Assembly (NCBI GenBank): GCA_964576715.1
Contig: CAZNWE010000009.1
Coordinates: forward strand, 6,800 to 70,799
Direction of reading: 5' to 3'
Length of the DNA stretch: 64,000 nucleotides
From: SLRI01 sp964576715
GTDB taxonomy: Bacteria > Pseudomonadota > Alphaproteobacteria > Geminicoccales > Geminicoccaceae
The position numbers and the translations under genes are program-made. The notes beneath the pieces were generated by a model. The model saw only the letters and a program-made list of their open reading frames with translations, did no database searches and had not been told where the DNA came from. Position 1 is the first letter of the stretch. Each line of letters starts with the position of its first letter. This document shows positions 8,227 to 16,772 of the stretch, piece by piece.

Positions 8227-8375
8227 TAAGGTCGCTCATTCTCGTGATCAAGCTTTGGAAATCCGCCAATAGGAACAACCTGTCAATTGGAAAATTCGGA
8301 TGGCCTGGGCTCGCATGTGCGAAGCGAAGCGTTATCCCATAAGCGATGCGCAACGGTCGGATTTGAAAGACGCTT

Positions 8376-8834
8376 TTATGCAACCGGCTCGTCGCTGCTG
8401 AGGATATCGTCCAGCGTCCACGGGCACTTCGCGGGGATGTCGAGCGCCGTTTTGGGCTCCTCGCGCGCCAGGGCTCGGGCGGTTAGGCGGGCGGCGGTTT
8501 GGTAGTGGGTTTCGAGGTTGGTGCTGAGGTGGTGGCGGATCGTGGTCGTCAGGCGGCGGTGGAGTTCGTTGCGGAAGAGGTCGATTTCGTTGGCCCAGTG
8601 GGTGCGGGGTGCCTCGGCCTTGGCGTAGCGGAGCTTGAGGAGGTGGATGATGATCTGCTCGAGCAGTGATTCGCAGGCGTGGCGTTGGCTGCGGCCCAAG
8701 TCTTCGATCTCCTCGGCCAGATGCTCGAGATCGAGCGGGCCGTTCCAGCGGCTCGTGCGCAGTGCGCGCAGCTCGTGAGCCTGGCGCTCGGTCCAGGCGA
8801 CGAAATCCTGCTCGTAGAGGTCGGTCGTGGTCAT
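8376..8834 (-). CDS. DUF29 family protein
   Basis: 152 residues from ATG at 8834; the frame is open further upstream but that part is arginine/proline-rich shadow. The N-terminus LYEQDFVAWTERQAHELRAL and the following LAEEIEDLGRSQRHACESLL with long charged helices (NEIDLFRNELHRRLTTTIRHH) are the DUF29 pattern. The function of DUF29 is unknown; genes of this family are scattered through proteobacteria and cyanobacteria, often in variable regions. It is divergent from the DUF2237 gene across a palindromic terminator-like element. Confidence 0.85.
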   Translation of the reverse strand: MTTTDLYEQDFVAWTERQAHELRALRTSRWNGPLDLEHLAEEIEDLGRSQRHACESLLEQIIIHLLKLRYAKAEAPRTHWANEIDLFRNELHRRLTTTIRHHLSTNLETHYQTAARLTARALAREEPKTALDIPAKCPWTLDDILSSDEPVA

Positions 8835-8902
8835 GCCGCGATGGTAGCCCGCTTGACCGCCACCGCCAAGCTGCCGACAACCGTCAAGTGATGAGGGGGC
8901 AC

Positions 8903-8929
8903 GGGGGAAATCATTTCCCCCGCTTTTTT
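8903..8929 (+). terminator. 19-bp palindrome plus T run, terminator-like
   Basis: GGGGGAAATCATTTCCCCC is a perfect palindrome followed by GCTTTTTT, a textbook intrinsic terminator on the plus strand. It sits only 16 bases before the ATG of the DUF2237 gene, where it could attenuate that gene or end read-through. It has the same GGGGGAA...TTCCCCC frame as the palindromes at 6283 and 7189. Confidence 0.75.
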
Positions 8930-8944
8930 CTGGAGTTGGTGACC

Positions 8945-9319
8945 ATGGCGAATGAGGCGCGGAATGTTTTGGGGGAACCGTTGGCGGTTTGCTCGACCTC
9001 GCCGATGACGGGGTTCTTTCGGGATGGTTGTTGTCAGACGGGGCCCGAGGATTTGGGGGTGCATACGGTGTGTGCCGAGGTGACGGCGGACTTTCTGGCG
9101 TTGAGCAAGGCGCGGGGGAACGATCTTTCCACACCGCGGCCGGAGTTCGGCTTCAAGGGGCTGGTGCCCGGGGATCGGTGGTGTTTGTGTGCGGCGCGCT
9201 GGCAGGAAGCGCTCGATGCCGGCATGGCGCCGCGGGTGGTGCTGCAGGCGACGCATGAGCGGACGCTCGAGGTCTGCGAGTTGGCCGACCTCAAGCGCCT
9301 CGCGCTCGACCTGAGCTGA
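8945..9319 (+). CDS. DUF2237 family protein
   Basis: 124 residues from ATG 8945 with TGGAG nine bases upstream. The motif series NVLGEPLAVCSTSPMTGFFR, GCCQTGPEDLGVHTVC, FLALSKARGNDLSTPRPEFG and LVPGDRWCLCAARW matches the whole DUF2237 family, with the conserved cysteines present. No biochemical role is established. The 3' end overlaps the convergent antiporter gene by 29 bases. Confidence 0.93.
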   Translation: MANEARNVLGEPLAVCSTSPMTGFFRDGCCQTGPEDLGVHTVCAEVTADFLALSKARGNDLSTPRPEFGFKGLVPGDRWCLCAARWQEALDAGMAPRVVLQATHERTLEVCELADLKRLALDLS

Positions 9320-10754
9320 CCGCCGGCACCGGCCGCTGGCGCAGCATGCGAATGCCGAGGACGGCGAAGAGGATGGTGAGGATGGGGCTCAACAGGCTGA
9401 AGAACGCATAAGGCGCGTAGGCGATGGTGCTGATGCCGAGGGCTGCCGCCAGATAGGCGCCGCAGCTGTTCCAGGGGATCAGCGCCGAGGTCACGCTCGC
9501 CGAATCGGCGGCAGCACGGGAGAGGACGACGGGGGCGAGGCCGCGGGCCTCGAAGGCCGGCTTGACGATCCGCTCGGCAAGCCGCGTGCCGGTCTGCTGA
9601 TCCGCCGTCATGGCATTGCTGGCGATGCCGGCGATGACCGTGGCGGTGACCAGCCCACCGGTCGTGCGAACCCTGGCGACGATCGGCGCGAACAGCCGGT
9701 GCAGCAGGCCGATCCGATCGATCACCCCGCCGAAGGCGAGCCCGGCGGCGATCAGCCAGACCGTGTCCAGCATGTAGGCCATGCCGCCGCGGCTGAGAAA
9801 GGCGTCGATGCTTGGATTGCCCGTGGCCGAGACGTAGCCCGTGGCCATGGCCTGCCAGAGACCCTTGACCAGGGCTAGCGTGAACCAGCCGTCGAGATCG
9901 GCGAAGCGGAGGACGAAGCCGGTCTTGACGGTGAGCGCGACGAGGCCGCCGACCAGGGCACTGGTGATCATCGTCATGAAGGGGGGCAGGCCGATCAGCG
10001 CCAGGAGGATCACCGCGCCGAGCGGCAACAGCAGCACCGGCCGGATGTCCAGGGCCGCGTCGATCGCCGCCGTGGTCAGCGCCGCGTCACGGCTCGCCGG
10101 CTCGCCCAGCCACCAGAAAAGCGCGAGGCAGGCGGCGAAGGCCGGCAGCGAGGTCCAGAGCGCCTCACGCGCGTGGATCGCCCGATCGACCCCGGCAACG
10201 GCTGCAGCAAGCGCGCTCTTTTTCGAGCGCGGCGACAGCTTGTCACCGAAATAGGCTCCGGAGATGACCGCACCCGCGGTGATCGCCGGGTCGAGGCCGA
10301 GCTGGATGGCGATGCCGACGAAGCAGACGCCGATCGTCGACGCGGTGGTCCAGGCGCTGGCGATGATGAAGCCGACCAGTGCCGCCAGCAGTGCCGTGCT
10401 CAGATAGAGCCATTCGGGGGTCAGCACGAGCAGGAAGTAGTAGCCGATCGCCAGCAGCGTGCCGCTCATCGCCCAGGTGCCGAGCAGTGCCCCCACGGCG
10501 AAGAGCTCGGCCATGGTGGTGAAGCCGCCGACCATGCTGGAGACCGCCGACTGGCGCATCGCCTCGAAGCCGTGCCCGGCCCGTCGGCCGACCAGCATGG
10601 CGCCGGCAGTGGCGCAGATGATCGCCGTCTGCAGCGGCCCGCCGGTCGTGTCGTAGCCGAAGAGCTGGAAGGAGAGACCCAAAAACAGCCCGGCCAGGAC
10701 GACCGGGACCAGCGCCTCGAGCAGGGTGAGCGGCCGCGGCTCCGGCACGCTCAC
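9291..10754 (-). CDS. nhaC: Na+/H+ antiporter, NhaC family
   Basis: 487 residues with 11-12 predicted membrane helices. Segments typical of NhaC are present: TIGVCFVGIAIQLGLDPAI, AGAVISGAYFGDKLSPRSK and NAMTADQQTGTRLAERI. The family exchanges cytoplasmic Na+ for external H+, and some members swap malate/lactate or Na+/lysine instead. It follows a DapA-family gene in the same direction by 26 bases, so a co-transcribed metabolic or organic-anion role is possible. Confidence 0.93.
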   Translation of the reverse strand: MSVPEPRPLTLLEALVPVVLAGLFLGLSFQLFGYDTTGGPLQTAIICATAGAMLVGRRAGHGFEAMRQSAVSSMVGGFTTMAELFAVGALLGTWAMSGTLLAIGYYFLLVLTPEWLYLSTALLAALVGFIIASAWTTASTIGVCFVGIAIQLGLDPAITAGAVISGAYFGDKLSPRSKKSALAAAVAGVDRAIHAREALWTSLPAFAACLALFWWLGEPASRDAALTTAAIDAALDIRPVLLLPLGAVILLALIGLPPFMTMITSALVGGLVALTVKTGFVLRFADLDGWFTLALVKGLWQAMATGYVSATGNPSIDAFLSRGGMAYMLDTVWLIAAGLAFGGVIDRIGLLHRLFAPIVARVRTTGGLVTATVIAGIASNAMTADQQTGTRLAERIVKPAFEARGLAPVVLSRAAADSASVTSALIPWNSCGAYLAAALGISTIAYAPYAFFSLLSPILTILFAVLGIRMLRQRPVPAVSSGRARGA

Positions 10755-10780
10755 GAGGGATGATCAGGCACGGCGGATGA

Positions 10781-11713
10781 TCAGGCGCCGGCGACGCTGT
10801 AGAGATCGGGGTCGTAGGCGTAGCCGGCCGCATCGAGGGCGGCGATCAGCGCTGCTCCGCTGGCCGGGTCGAGCTCGACCAGGGGTGGGCGGACGGTGCG
10901 CCAGGTCTCGTCGTGCTGGCCGTCGGCGATGACGTGCTTGATCGCCGGGATCAGCGGGTAGTCGGCCAGGGTCTGGCGCACCTTGCCGACGACGCTCATG
11001 CCGGCCTCGGCCGCGGCCATGTCCCCCGTCGTGAAGGCCTTGAACACGCGGGCACTCTCCTCGACGGCGAGATTGGCCGCCGCCGAGATCGTTCCGGCGC
11101 CGCCGGCGCGCAGATTGTCGAGCAGGTGCCCGTCATTGCCGGAGTAGATGGCGAGACCCGGGAAGCTCTCGATCAGGCCCCTGGTATGCGGCCAGTCGCC
11201 GGCGCTGTCCTTGATCCCCTTCATCGTCCCGGGATACCGCTCGACCAGGCCTTCGACCACACCGTGCGTCACCGGCACGCCCGATACTTGCGGGAAATGG
11301 TAGAGGTACAGCTCCAGCCGGTCGTCGGCGAGGCTGTCGATCACCTCGGCATAGGCACGAACCAGGCCCTCGTCCGTGTTGTTCTTGTAGAAGAACGGCG
11401 GCATCATCAACAAGCGAGTGATGCCGCTCGCCAGCGCGTGGCGGCCGAGTGCCACCGTATCGGCGCGGGCACAGCAGCCGATGCCGAGGATCATCCGTTC
11501 GACCGGCAGCCCGGCGGCGAGGAACGAATCGAGGGTCGCCTGTCGTTCGGCGACCGAGAACGAGGCGGCCTCGCTGGTCGTGCCGAACACCCCGATGCCA
11601 TCGCAGCCCTGGCGCAACAGCCAGCGCGCATGGCGGCAATAGCGCTCGATGCTGATCGCCCCGGTATTGTCGACCGGCGTCACGACTGCGGCGAAGATGC
11701 CCCTGGTCGCCAT
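10781..11713 (-). CDS. Dihydrodipicolinate synthase/N-acetylneuraminate lyase family aldolase
   Basis: 310 residues from ATG 11713. The (beta/alpha)8 family marks are clear: GVFGTTSEAASF in place of the usual GTTGE loop, the catalytic tyrosine region LYLYHFPQVSG, the Schiff-base lysine in MKGIKDSAGD and IYSGNDGHLL. These enzymes cleave or form C-C bonds with pyruvate. The altered GTTSE loop and the transporter neighbours argue for a catabolic 2-keto-acid aldolase and not biosynthetic DapA. Substrate not determinable. Confidence 0.88.
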   Translation of the reverse strand: MATRGIFAAVVTPVDNTGAISIERYCRHARWLLRQGCDGIGVFGTTSEAASFSVAERQATLDSFLAAGLPVERMILGIGCCARADTVALGRHALASGITRLLMMPPFFYKNNTDEGLVRAYAEVIDSLADDRLELYLYHFPQVSGVPVTHGVVEGLVERYPGTMKGIKDSAGDWPHTRGLIESFPGLAIYSGNDGHLLDNLRAGGAGTISAAANLAVEESARVFKAFTTGDMAAAEAGMSVVGKVRQTLADYPLIPAIKHVIADGQHDETWRTVRPPLVELDPASGAALIAALDAAGYAYDPDLYSVAGA

Positions 11714-11784
11714 GTCCTTCTCCCACGTTCGCCAGCACCAGCGATGGTGGTAGACAGGTCCTTGCTGCAGTGCAAGGTGGCGGC

Positions 11785-12528
11785 TCAGCGCAGCACCAGT
11801 TCCTGAAAGGCGAACATCGCCACGATGGCGGCAACCACCGTGAGTGCAATGCTGCGATCCGCGAGATCGGCGCGGGCCTCGGGCAGCAGCTCGGCTGCCG
11901 TCATCCAGAACATGGCGCCGGCGGCGAGCCCGAAGCCGATCGGTAGGAAGGGCGCGAACCAGAGGACGAAGAGGAAGGCCGGGACCGCCATCAGGGGCTG
12001 TGGCAGACTCGAGAAGATGCTCCACCAGCCCGCCATCAGCCAGGACACCCCGCGCGGCACCAGGACGAGCGCGATGGCGAGGCCTTCCGGGACGTTGTGG
12101 ATGGCGATCGCCGCCGAGATGAACAGGCCGAGCTCGTCGCCGCCGCCGAACGACACCCCGACCCCGATGCCCTCGGCGAACGAGTGGATGGTCATCACGC
12201 CGACGATCAGCAGGGCTTTTTTGGCATCGGCCCCCTGGAGCTCGCCGACATGGAGGTCCTGGCGGCCGTCGAGAAACCGGTGGGCGAGGCGGATGAGCAC
12301 GAGGCCGAACAGCACCCCGAGCGCCGTTCGCCCGGGGCCGATCCCGAACCCCTCGACGACCAGGCTGAGGCTGGCTGCGATCATCAGCCCGGCGGCGAAG
12401 GCATTGGACACACCGAGCCAGCGCCGCTGCATCCGCGGGACGAAGGCGAAGGGTACGGCCCCGAGGCCAGTCGCGATCGCGGTGGTCAGGGCGGCGACGA
12501 AGACGACGAGGACGGGATCGAGGGACAT
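11785..12528 (-). CDS. ZIP family divalent metal transporter
   Basis: 247 residues, eight membrane helices. The two ZIP signatures with metal-binding His and Glu are present: MTIHSFAEGIGVG in helix 4 and AIHNVPEGLAIAL in helix 5. A short cytosolic loop (DGRQDLHVGELQG) precedes helix 4. ZIP proteins import Zn, Fe or Mn. An inverted repeat resembling an Irr iron control element lies 28-42 bases before the start, favouring iron- or manganese-linked control. Confidence 0.9.
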   Translation of the reverse strand: MSLDPVLVVFVAALTTAIATGLGAVPFAFVPRMQRRWLGVSNAFAAGLMIAASLSLVVEGFGIGPGRTALGVLFGLVLIRLAHRFLDGRQDLHVGELQGADAKKALLIVGVMTIHSFAEGIGVGVSFGGGDELGLFISAAIAIHNVPEGLAIALVLVPRGVSWLMAGWWSIFSSLPQPLMAVPAFLFVLWFAPFLPIGFGLAAGAMFWMTAAELLPEARADLADRSIALTVVAAIVAMFAFQELVLR

Positions 12529-12555
12529 CGGGCGGCCTCCTACCGCCCGCGTTAG

Positions 12556-12570
12556 TTAGAATAGTTCTAA
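12556..12570 (-). promoter_or_regulatory. Irr/Fur-family-like operator upstream of the ZIP gene
   Basis: TTAGAATAGTTCTAA is a perfect 6+3+6 inverted repeat in an AT-rich pocket, followed on one side by a further A. It resembles the alphaproteobacterial iron control element (TTTAGAA-N3-TTCTAAA as I recall it). Only the ZIP gene is downstream, since the other flank is the 3' end of the mttB-like gene. Regulator identity is inference. Confidence 0.6.
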
Positions 12571-12624
12571 ATAATCGGCAAGCCGTGGTGATGCCGCAGG
12601 GGCGTGACGCGACCGGGCGCCCGT

Positions 12625-14163
12625 CTATTCGAACGAATCGGGGATCGCCGCCTCGCGCTCCTGGATGAAGGCGGCCAGCGCCGCGTCGATCGCCGGGTCG
12701 AGACCCGGATCGACCCACCGCTCGAGCGCCGTCAGGGCCGCCTCCCGGCCGCGCGTCGCGGCATCCTTGCTGCCTTCGAGCTGCCACTGCTCGAAGCTGT
12801 TGTTGTCGGCGAGGCTGCTCATGAAGAAGGCATCCTGGAAATGTGCCTGGGTGTGGGCCGAGCCGAGAAAGTGCCCGCCCGGCCCGACCTCGCGAATGGC
12901 CGCCATGGCCTCCGTGAAATCGCTGAACGCGGGGCCCTGGCCGAGCCGGTGGAGCATCTCGACCTGCTCCGCATCGAGCATGAACTTGGCGAGACTGGCG
13001 ACCAGACCGGCTTCCGACCAGCCGGCCGAATGCAGCACGAAGTTGGCCCCGGCCAACAAGATCGGCAGCATATTGAAAGCGGATTCGTAAGCTGCCTGGG
13101 CGTCGCACAGCTTGGCGCCGGTGAGCATGCCCGACGAGCGCCAGGGCACGCCGTAGCGCCGGGCGAGCTGGCCGATCATGAAGTTCATCAGCGCCAGCTC
13201 GGAGGTGCCGGCCATGGGGGCGCCGGACTTCATCGAAACGGTGGCGAGGAAATGGCCATAAAGCACTGGGGCACCGGGGCGGACGGCCTGCGCGAAGGCG
13301 ATGCCGGCCAACGCCTCGGCATTGAGCTGGGCGACCGTCGCCACGGCCGATGCCGGGGTGTTGGCCCCGGCGAGGGTGAAGGGGGCGAGGATCAGCCCCT
13401 GATTGGCCCGGGCATAGACCTTGACCGCACCGAGCATCGTCTCGTCCCAGACCAAGGGGGTGTTGGCATTGGTCAAGGCGAGCATCACCGTGTTGCTGGC
13501 GACGAAGTCGGCGCCGAAGACGATCTTGGCCATCTCGACCGCGTCCGTCGCGCGCTCGGGGGCGGTGACCGGGCCCATGAAGCTCTTGTCCGAGTGGCGG
13601 ATCGCCGAGGCGGTGATGTGCAGGTGGCGCTTGGCGACCGGGCAGTCGGTCGGCTCGCAGGTGACCGAGCCGACATTGTGCAGGGCCGGTGCCATATGGG
13701 CCAGCTTGTGGAAGGCCGCGAGGTCGGCGAGCGTGCCGTAGCGGCGGGTGTCGTCCGCCATCCGGACGAAGGGCGAGCCGTAATTGGGCGCGAACACGGT
13801 GTGCTGCCCGCCGATCTCGACCGAGCGCTCGGGATTCCTGGCATGCAGCGTGAAGTGCCGGGGTGCCTTGCCGACCAGTGCGAGCAGCAGCTCGCCCGGG
13901 ATGCGGACCCGCTCGCCCTCGACCTCGGCCCCCGCCTGCCGCCAGATGGCCAGCGCTTCCGCATCGCGGAAGTCGATCCCGACCTCCTCCAGGAGCTGCA
14001 GCGAGGCCGCGTGGATCAGTTCGAGGCCCTCCTCGTTCAGGACCTCGTAGACCGGCAGGCGGCGGTAGAGGGCGGGCAGGCTCTTGAGCCCGCCGGCCAG
14101 CCGCTCGGCCCGGCGGGCACCGCGCCCGCCCTGGCGGCCCCCCGAACGTGCCTCTCGCGACAT
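12625..14163 (-). CDS. Trimethylamine methyltransferase (MttB) family protein, non-pyrrolysine
   Basis: 512 residues from ATG 14163. Family segments include LLEEVGIDFRDAEALAIW, TVFAPNYGSPFVRMAD, HNVGSVTCEPTDCP, NANTPLVWDETMLGA and SMKSGAPMAGTSELALMN. The frame is continuous with no in-frame amber codon, so it belongs to the non-Pyl branch, where characterised members demethylate glycine betaine or related quaternary amines with a corrinoid protein. No corrinoid protein or RamA-like activator is adjacent, so the methyl acceptor must be encoded elsewhere. Substrate unknown. Confidence 0.9.
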   Translation of the reverse strand: MSREARSGGRQGGRGARRAERLAGGLKSLPALYRRLPVYEVLNEEGLELIHAASLQLLEEVGIDFRDAEALAIWRQAGAEVEGERVRIPGELLLALVGKAPRHFTLHARNPERSVEIGGQHTVFAPNYGSPFVRMADDTRRYGTLADLAAFHKLAHMAPALHNVGSVTCEPTDCPVAKRHLHITASAIRHSDKSFMGPVTAPERATDAVEMAKIVFGADFVASNTVMLALTNANTPLVWDETMLGAVKVYARANQGLILAPFTLAGANTPASAVATVAQLNAEALAGIAFAQAVRPGAPVLYGHFLATVSMKSGAPMAGTSELALMNFMIGQLARRYGVPWRSSGMLTGAKLCDAQAAYESAFNMLPILLAGANFVLHSAGWSEAGLVASLAKFMLDAEQVEMLHRLGQGPAFSDFTEAMAAIREVGPGGHFLGSAHTQAHFQDAFFMSSLADNNSFEQWQLEGSKDAATRGREAALTALERWVDPGLDPAIDAALAAFIQEREAAIPDSFE

Positions 14164-14407
14164 GGCGCGTCTCCCTCTTCCGGCCCGGCGGGGCGGTTCC
14201 AACCCTTGCAGTTAAGCGGCCGCCGCGGCCGCCGCCGTCAACGGCGCGACAGGGAGTTGCGTGTTATGGACAAGCTCGACCGAGGCCGCGCGATCGCGGT
14301 GCCATCGCGGCCCGTCGCCCTGGTTGTGTGCCCGATCGCTTTGATCCCAGCGCAGCTTGCGGCCCGCGCCTGCTGCCGGCTCGGGCGCTGGCTGGGGCGC
14401 CGGCGGT

Positions 14408-15901
14408 TCAGCCGGAAAGCCGGCGCTTGAGGGCGGCGACGTCGTCGGCGAGGGTGCGGTCGGATTCGGAGAGCTTCTCGATCTGCTTGACCGCGTGCAT
14501 CACCGTGGTGTGGTCGCGGCCGCCGAACTTCTTGCCGATCTCCGGCAGCGAGCGCGGGGTGAGCTGCTTGGCCAGGTACATCGCCACCTGCCGCGGCCGG
14601 GCCACCGCCCGCGCCCGCCTGGTCGAGGCCATGTCGCTCATCTTGAGCTGGAAATGCTCGACCACGGCGCGCTGGATCTCCTCGATGGTCACCCGCCGCT
14701 CGTTCGAGCGGAGCAGATCCTTCAAGACGTCCTGGGCCATCTCGATCGAGACCGGCCGGCGGAGCAGCGTCGCCTGGTGGACCACCCGGTTCAAGGCGCC
14801 CTCGAGCTCGCGGACATTGGAGGTGATCCGGTGTGCCAGAAATTCGTAGACCTCGGGCTGGACCAAGGCACCGAGCTGTTCGGCCTTGGCCTGCAGGATG
14901 CCGACCCGCAGCTCGTAGGTGGTGGGGTGGATGTCGGCGACCAGGCCCCAGCCGAGACGCGAGCGGATGCGCTCCTCCATCCCGGCGAGATCCGACGGGC
15001 TGCGGTCGGCCGAGATGACGATCGAGCTGCCCCGTTCGGCGAGCGCGTTGAAGGTGTGGAAGAACTCCTCCTGGGTCGAATCCTTGCCCGAGATGAACTG
15101 GACGTCGTCGACCATCAGGAGATCGACCGAGCGGAACATCTCCTTGAAGCCCATGGTGTCGCGCTGCTTCAAGGCGCGGATGAACTGGACCATGAACTTT
15201 TCGGCCGACAGGTAGACGACGCGCCGATTGGGGTTGGTGCGCTTGGCCTGCCAGCCGATGGCGTGCATCAGGTGGGTCTTGCCGAGCCCGACCCCGCCAT
15301 AGAGAAAGAGCGGGTTGAAGGGCGGCTTGTCGTTGGCGGCCATCCGCTCGGCGGCAGCGAAAGCGAACTCGTTGGGCTTGCCGACGATGAAGGTGTCGAA
15401 GGTGAAGCGCGGGTCGAGCGTGGCGCCGAGCTCGGCCAGATCCGGCAGGCTGGCGCCGCCGACACTGCCCGGCGCCGCGCCGCGCTCCGGCATGTCTTGG
15501 CCGTTGCAGGCATGGTCGGCGGCCAGCTGGCGGCGGTCGAACTCGTGGCCGCCGGCCGGGCTGGCGGTGCCGGTCATCTGGGCGGTGCGGACGCTCAAGG
15601 CGATGCTGCGCACCGTCGGGTTGACGCGCGACCAGAAGGCGCGAATCCGATCGGCATAGTTGTTGACCACCCAGTCGCGCATGAACTGCGTCGGCACGGC
15701 GATGACGGCGCGGTCGCCGTCGATCTCGATCAACTCGAGCGGACTGAGCCAGGTGGAATAGGCGGTCTCACCGAACTCGCCGCACAGCAGGCTGCGTACC
15801 TGCTCCCATTGCCTCACGGCTTCATTGGTTGTTGGGACGACCATCTGTGTCTCGAATACCGGCTCGGGGTTGCTCCCTCGGATCATTCGGTCACGATCCA
15901 T
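14408..15901 (-). CDS. dnaA: Chromosomal replication initiator DnaA
   Basis: 497 residues from ATG 15901, chosen because GGAG lies six bases upstream. Domain I (WEQVRSLLCGEFGETAYSTW) is followed by a linker, the AAA+ domain with Walker A GGVGLGKTHL and Walker B LLMVDDVQF, and the C-terminal DNA-binding domain with GGRDHTTVMHAVKQ. It opens oriC and also regulates transcription. Upstream in the same direction lies rpsT, an arrangement typical of alphaproteobacteria; oriC itself is not evident here. Confidence 0.98.
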   Translation of the reverse strand: MDRDRMIRGSNPEPVFETQMVVPTTNEAVRQWEQVRSLLCGEFGETAYSTWLSPLELIEIDGDRAVIAVPTQFMRDWVVNNYADRIRAFWSRVNPTVRSIALSVRTAQMTGTASPAGGHEFDRRQLAADHACNGQDMPERGAAPGSVGGASLPDLAELGATLDPRFTFDTFIVGKPNEFAFAAAERMAANDKPPFNPLFLYGGVGLGKTHLMHAIGWQAKRTNPNRRVVYLSAEKFMVQFIRALKQRDTMGFKEMFRSVDLLMVDDVQFISGKDSTQEEFFHTFNALAERGSSIVISADRSPSDLAGMEERIRSRLGWGLVADIHPTTYELRVGILQAKAEQLGALVQPEVYEFLAHRITSNVRELEGALNRVVHQATLLRRPVSIEMAQDVLKDLLRSNERRVTIEEIQRAVVEHFQLKMSDMASTRRARAVARPRQVAMYLAKQLTPRSLPEIGKKFGGRDHTTVMHAVKQIEKLSESDRTLADDVAALKRRLSG

Positions 15902-16363
15902 CCTGCTCCAAACGGCCAGTAGCGCCGCTGCCTGGTGGCCACGTCTCCTTCGGGCGCGGGCATCGAGCCCCGGTATCGCCCTCAACCGTCCGGTTGCGCG
16001 CCGAAGTCGGCGGCAAGAACCCGTTCGATGACGGGTGGACGAGACGACACCTGTTGTTGGCCGGCTAGTGACGATTGCATCTGCTCACCCTGCGGTTTAG
16101 CAGATGAGAACAGACCGTCGCTGCCGTCCACCGCCCAATCAAAAGTAAATCTGAAGTGAATACGGATTTGCGTTCTGCTGCCCCGTATTCATGAACAGTA
16201 ACCGACTGTCCTGCGTGTTGCAATAGGCTCAAATCGAGAACGGAGGCTTTCGCCTAATGGTTGAGAATGAAGACATGGTGATGAACGCTGACCGGCAGTT
16301 CCGCCGAGAACCAGCGGGGCCGTCGATCAACGTCCCGTCGAGTGCTACGAAAGGCGAAAAAGT
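15902..16363 (-). promoter_or_regulatory. dnaA leader/promoter region with a 9+9 inverted repeat
   Basis: This 462-base gap between rpsT and dnaA holds no convincing gene. TGAATACGG at 16157-16165 and CCGTATTCA at 16183-16191 form a perfect inverted repeat with a 17-base spacer in locally AT-richer DNA, likely near the dnaA promoter. I saw no TTATCCACA-type DnaA box and no AT-rich 13-mers, so no support for oriC here. Confidence 0.5.
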
Positions 16364-16642
16364 CTAGGCGAGAGTGGCCAGATGCAAGTTGCGCACCTTG
16401 CTCGACATCCGCGAAATCTTGCGCGCGACCGTATTGCGGTGCAGCACGCCTTTGCTGACGCCACGCTGCAACTCTGGTGCCGCAGCCGCGAACGCCGCGT
16501 TCGCCTCGGCCGCATCGCCCTTGGCGATGGCGTCCTCGACCTTGCGGACGAAGGTCCGGATCCGGCTGATCCGGCTGCGGTTGCGCTCGGTCCGCTTGGC
16601 CGTCTGGCGGATGCGCTTCTTGGCGGTGGAACTATGGGCCAC
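16364..16642 (-). CDS. rpsT: 30S ribosomal protein S20
   Basis: 92 residues, highly basic and helical, of normal length. The N-terminus MAHSSTAKKRIRQTAKRTER and the central FVRKVEDAIAKGDA with KGVLHRNTVARKISRM are S20 hallmarks. It binds 16S rRNA early in small-subunit assembly. It lies between echA and dnaA in the same direction, the usual alphaproteobacterial order. Confidence 0.98.
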   Translation of the reverse strand: MAHSSTAKKRIRQTAKRTERNRSRISRIRTFVRKVEDAIAKGDAAEANAAFAAAAPELQRGVSKGVLHRNTVARKISRMSSKVRNLHLATLA

Positions 16643-16772
16643 GGTCGTCCTCTTCGATTTGGAAGCTCGCTCGTATAGCGAGCGGCCTGCCTTGCGTCAA
16701 TCGCCGAGCGTCTTGCCGTGCCACGGGTCGTCACCGGCAGCGGCCGGCGACCGGCAAGCCCCGTCGCCCGGC

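Noticed and set aside
8376..9134. Longer version of the DUF29 frame starting upstream of 8834
   Set aside because: The extra 100 residues are Arg/Pro-rich and run through the divergent promoter and terminator-like palindrome; homologues start at the MTTTDLYEQDF-like end.
14266..14430. Small plus-strand ORF of 54 codons between mttB and dnaA
   Set aside because: No ribosome-binding site, overlaps dnaA 3' end and shows high Arg/Ala composition; likely chance.
15902..16363. Possible chromosomal origin between rpsT and dnaA
   Set aside because: No DnaA boxes of TTATCCACA type or AT-rich unwinding repeats were seen.
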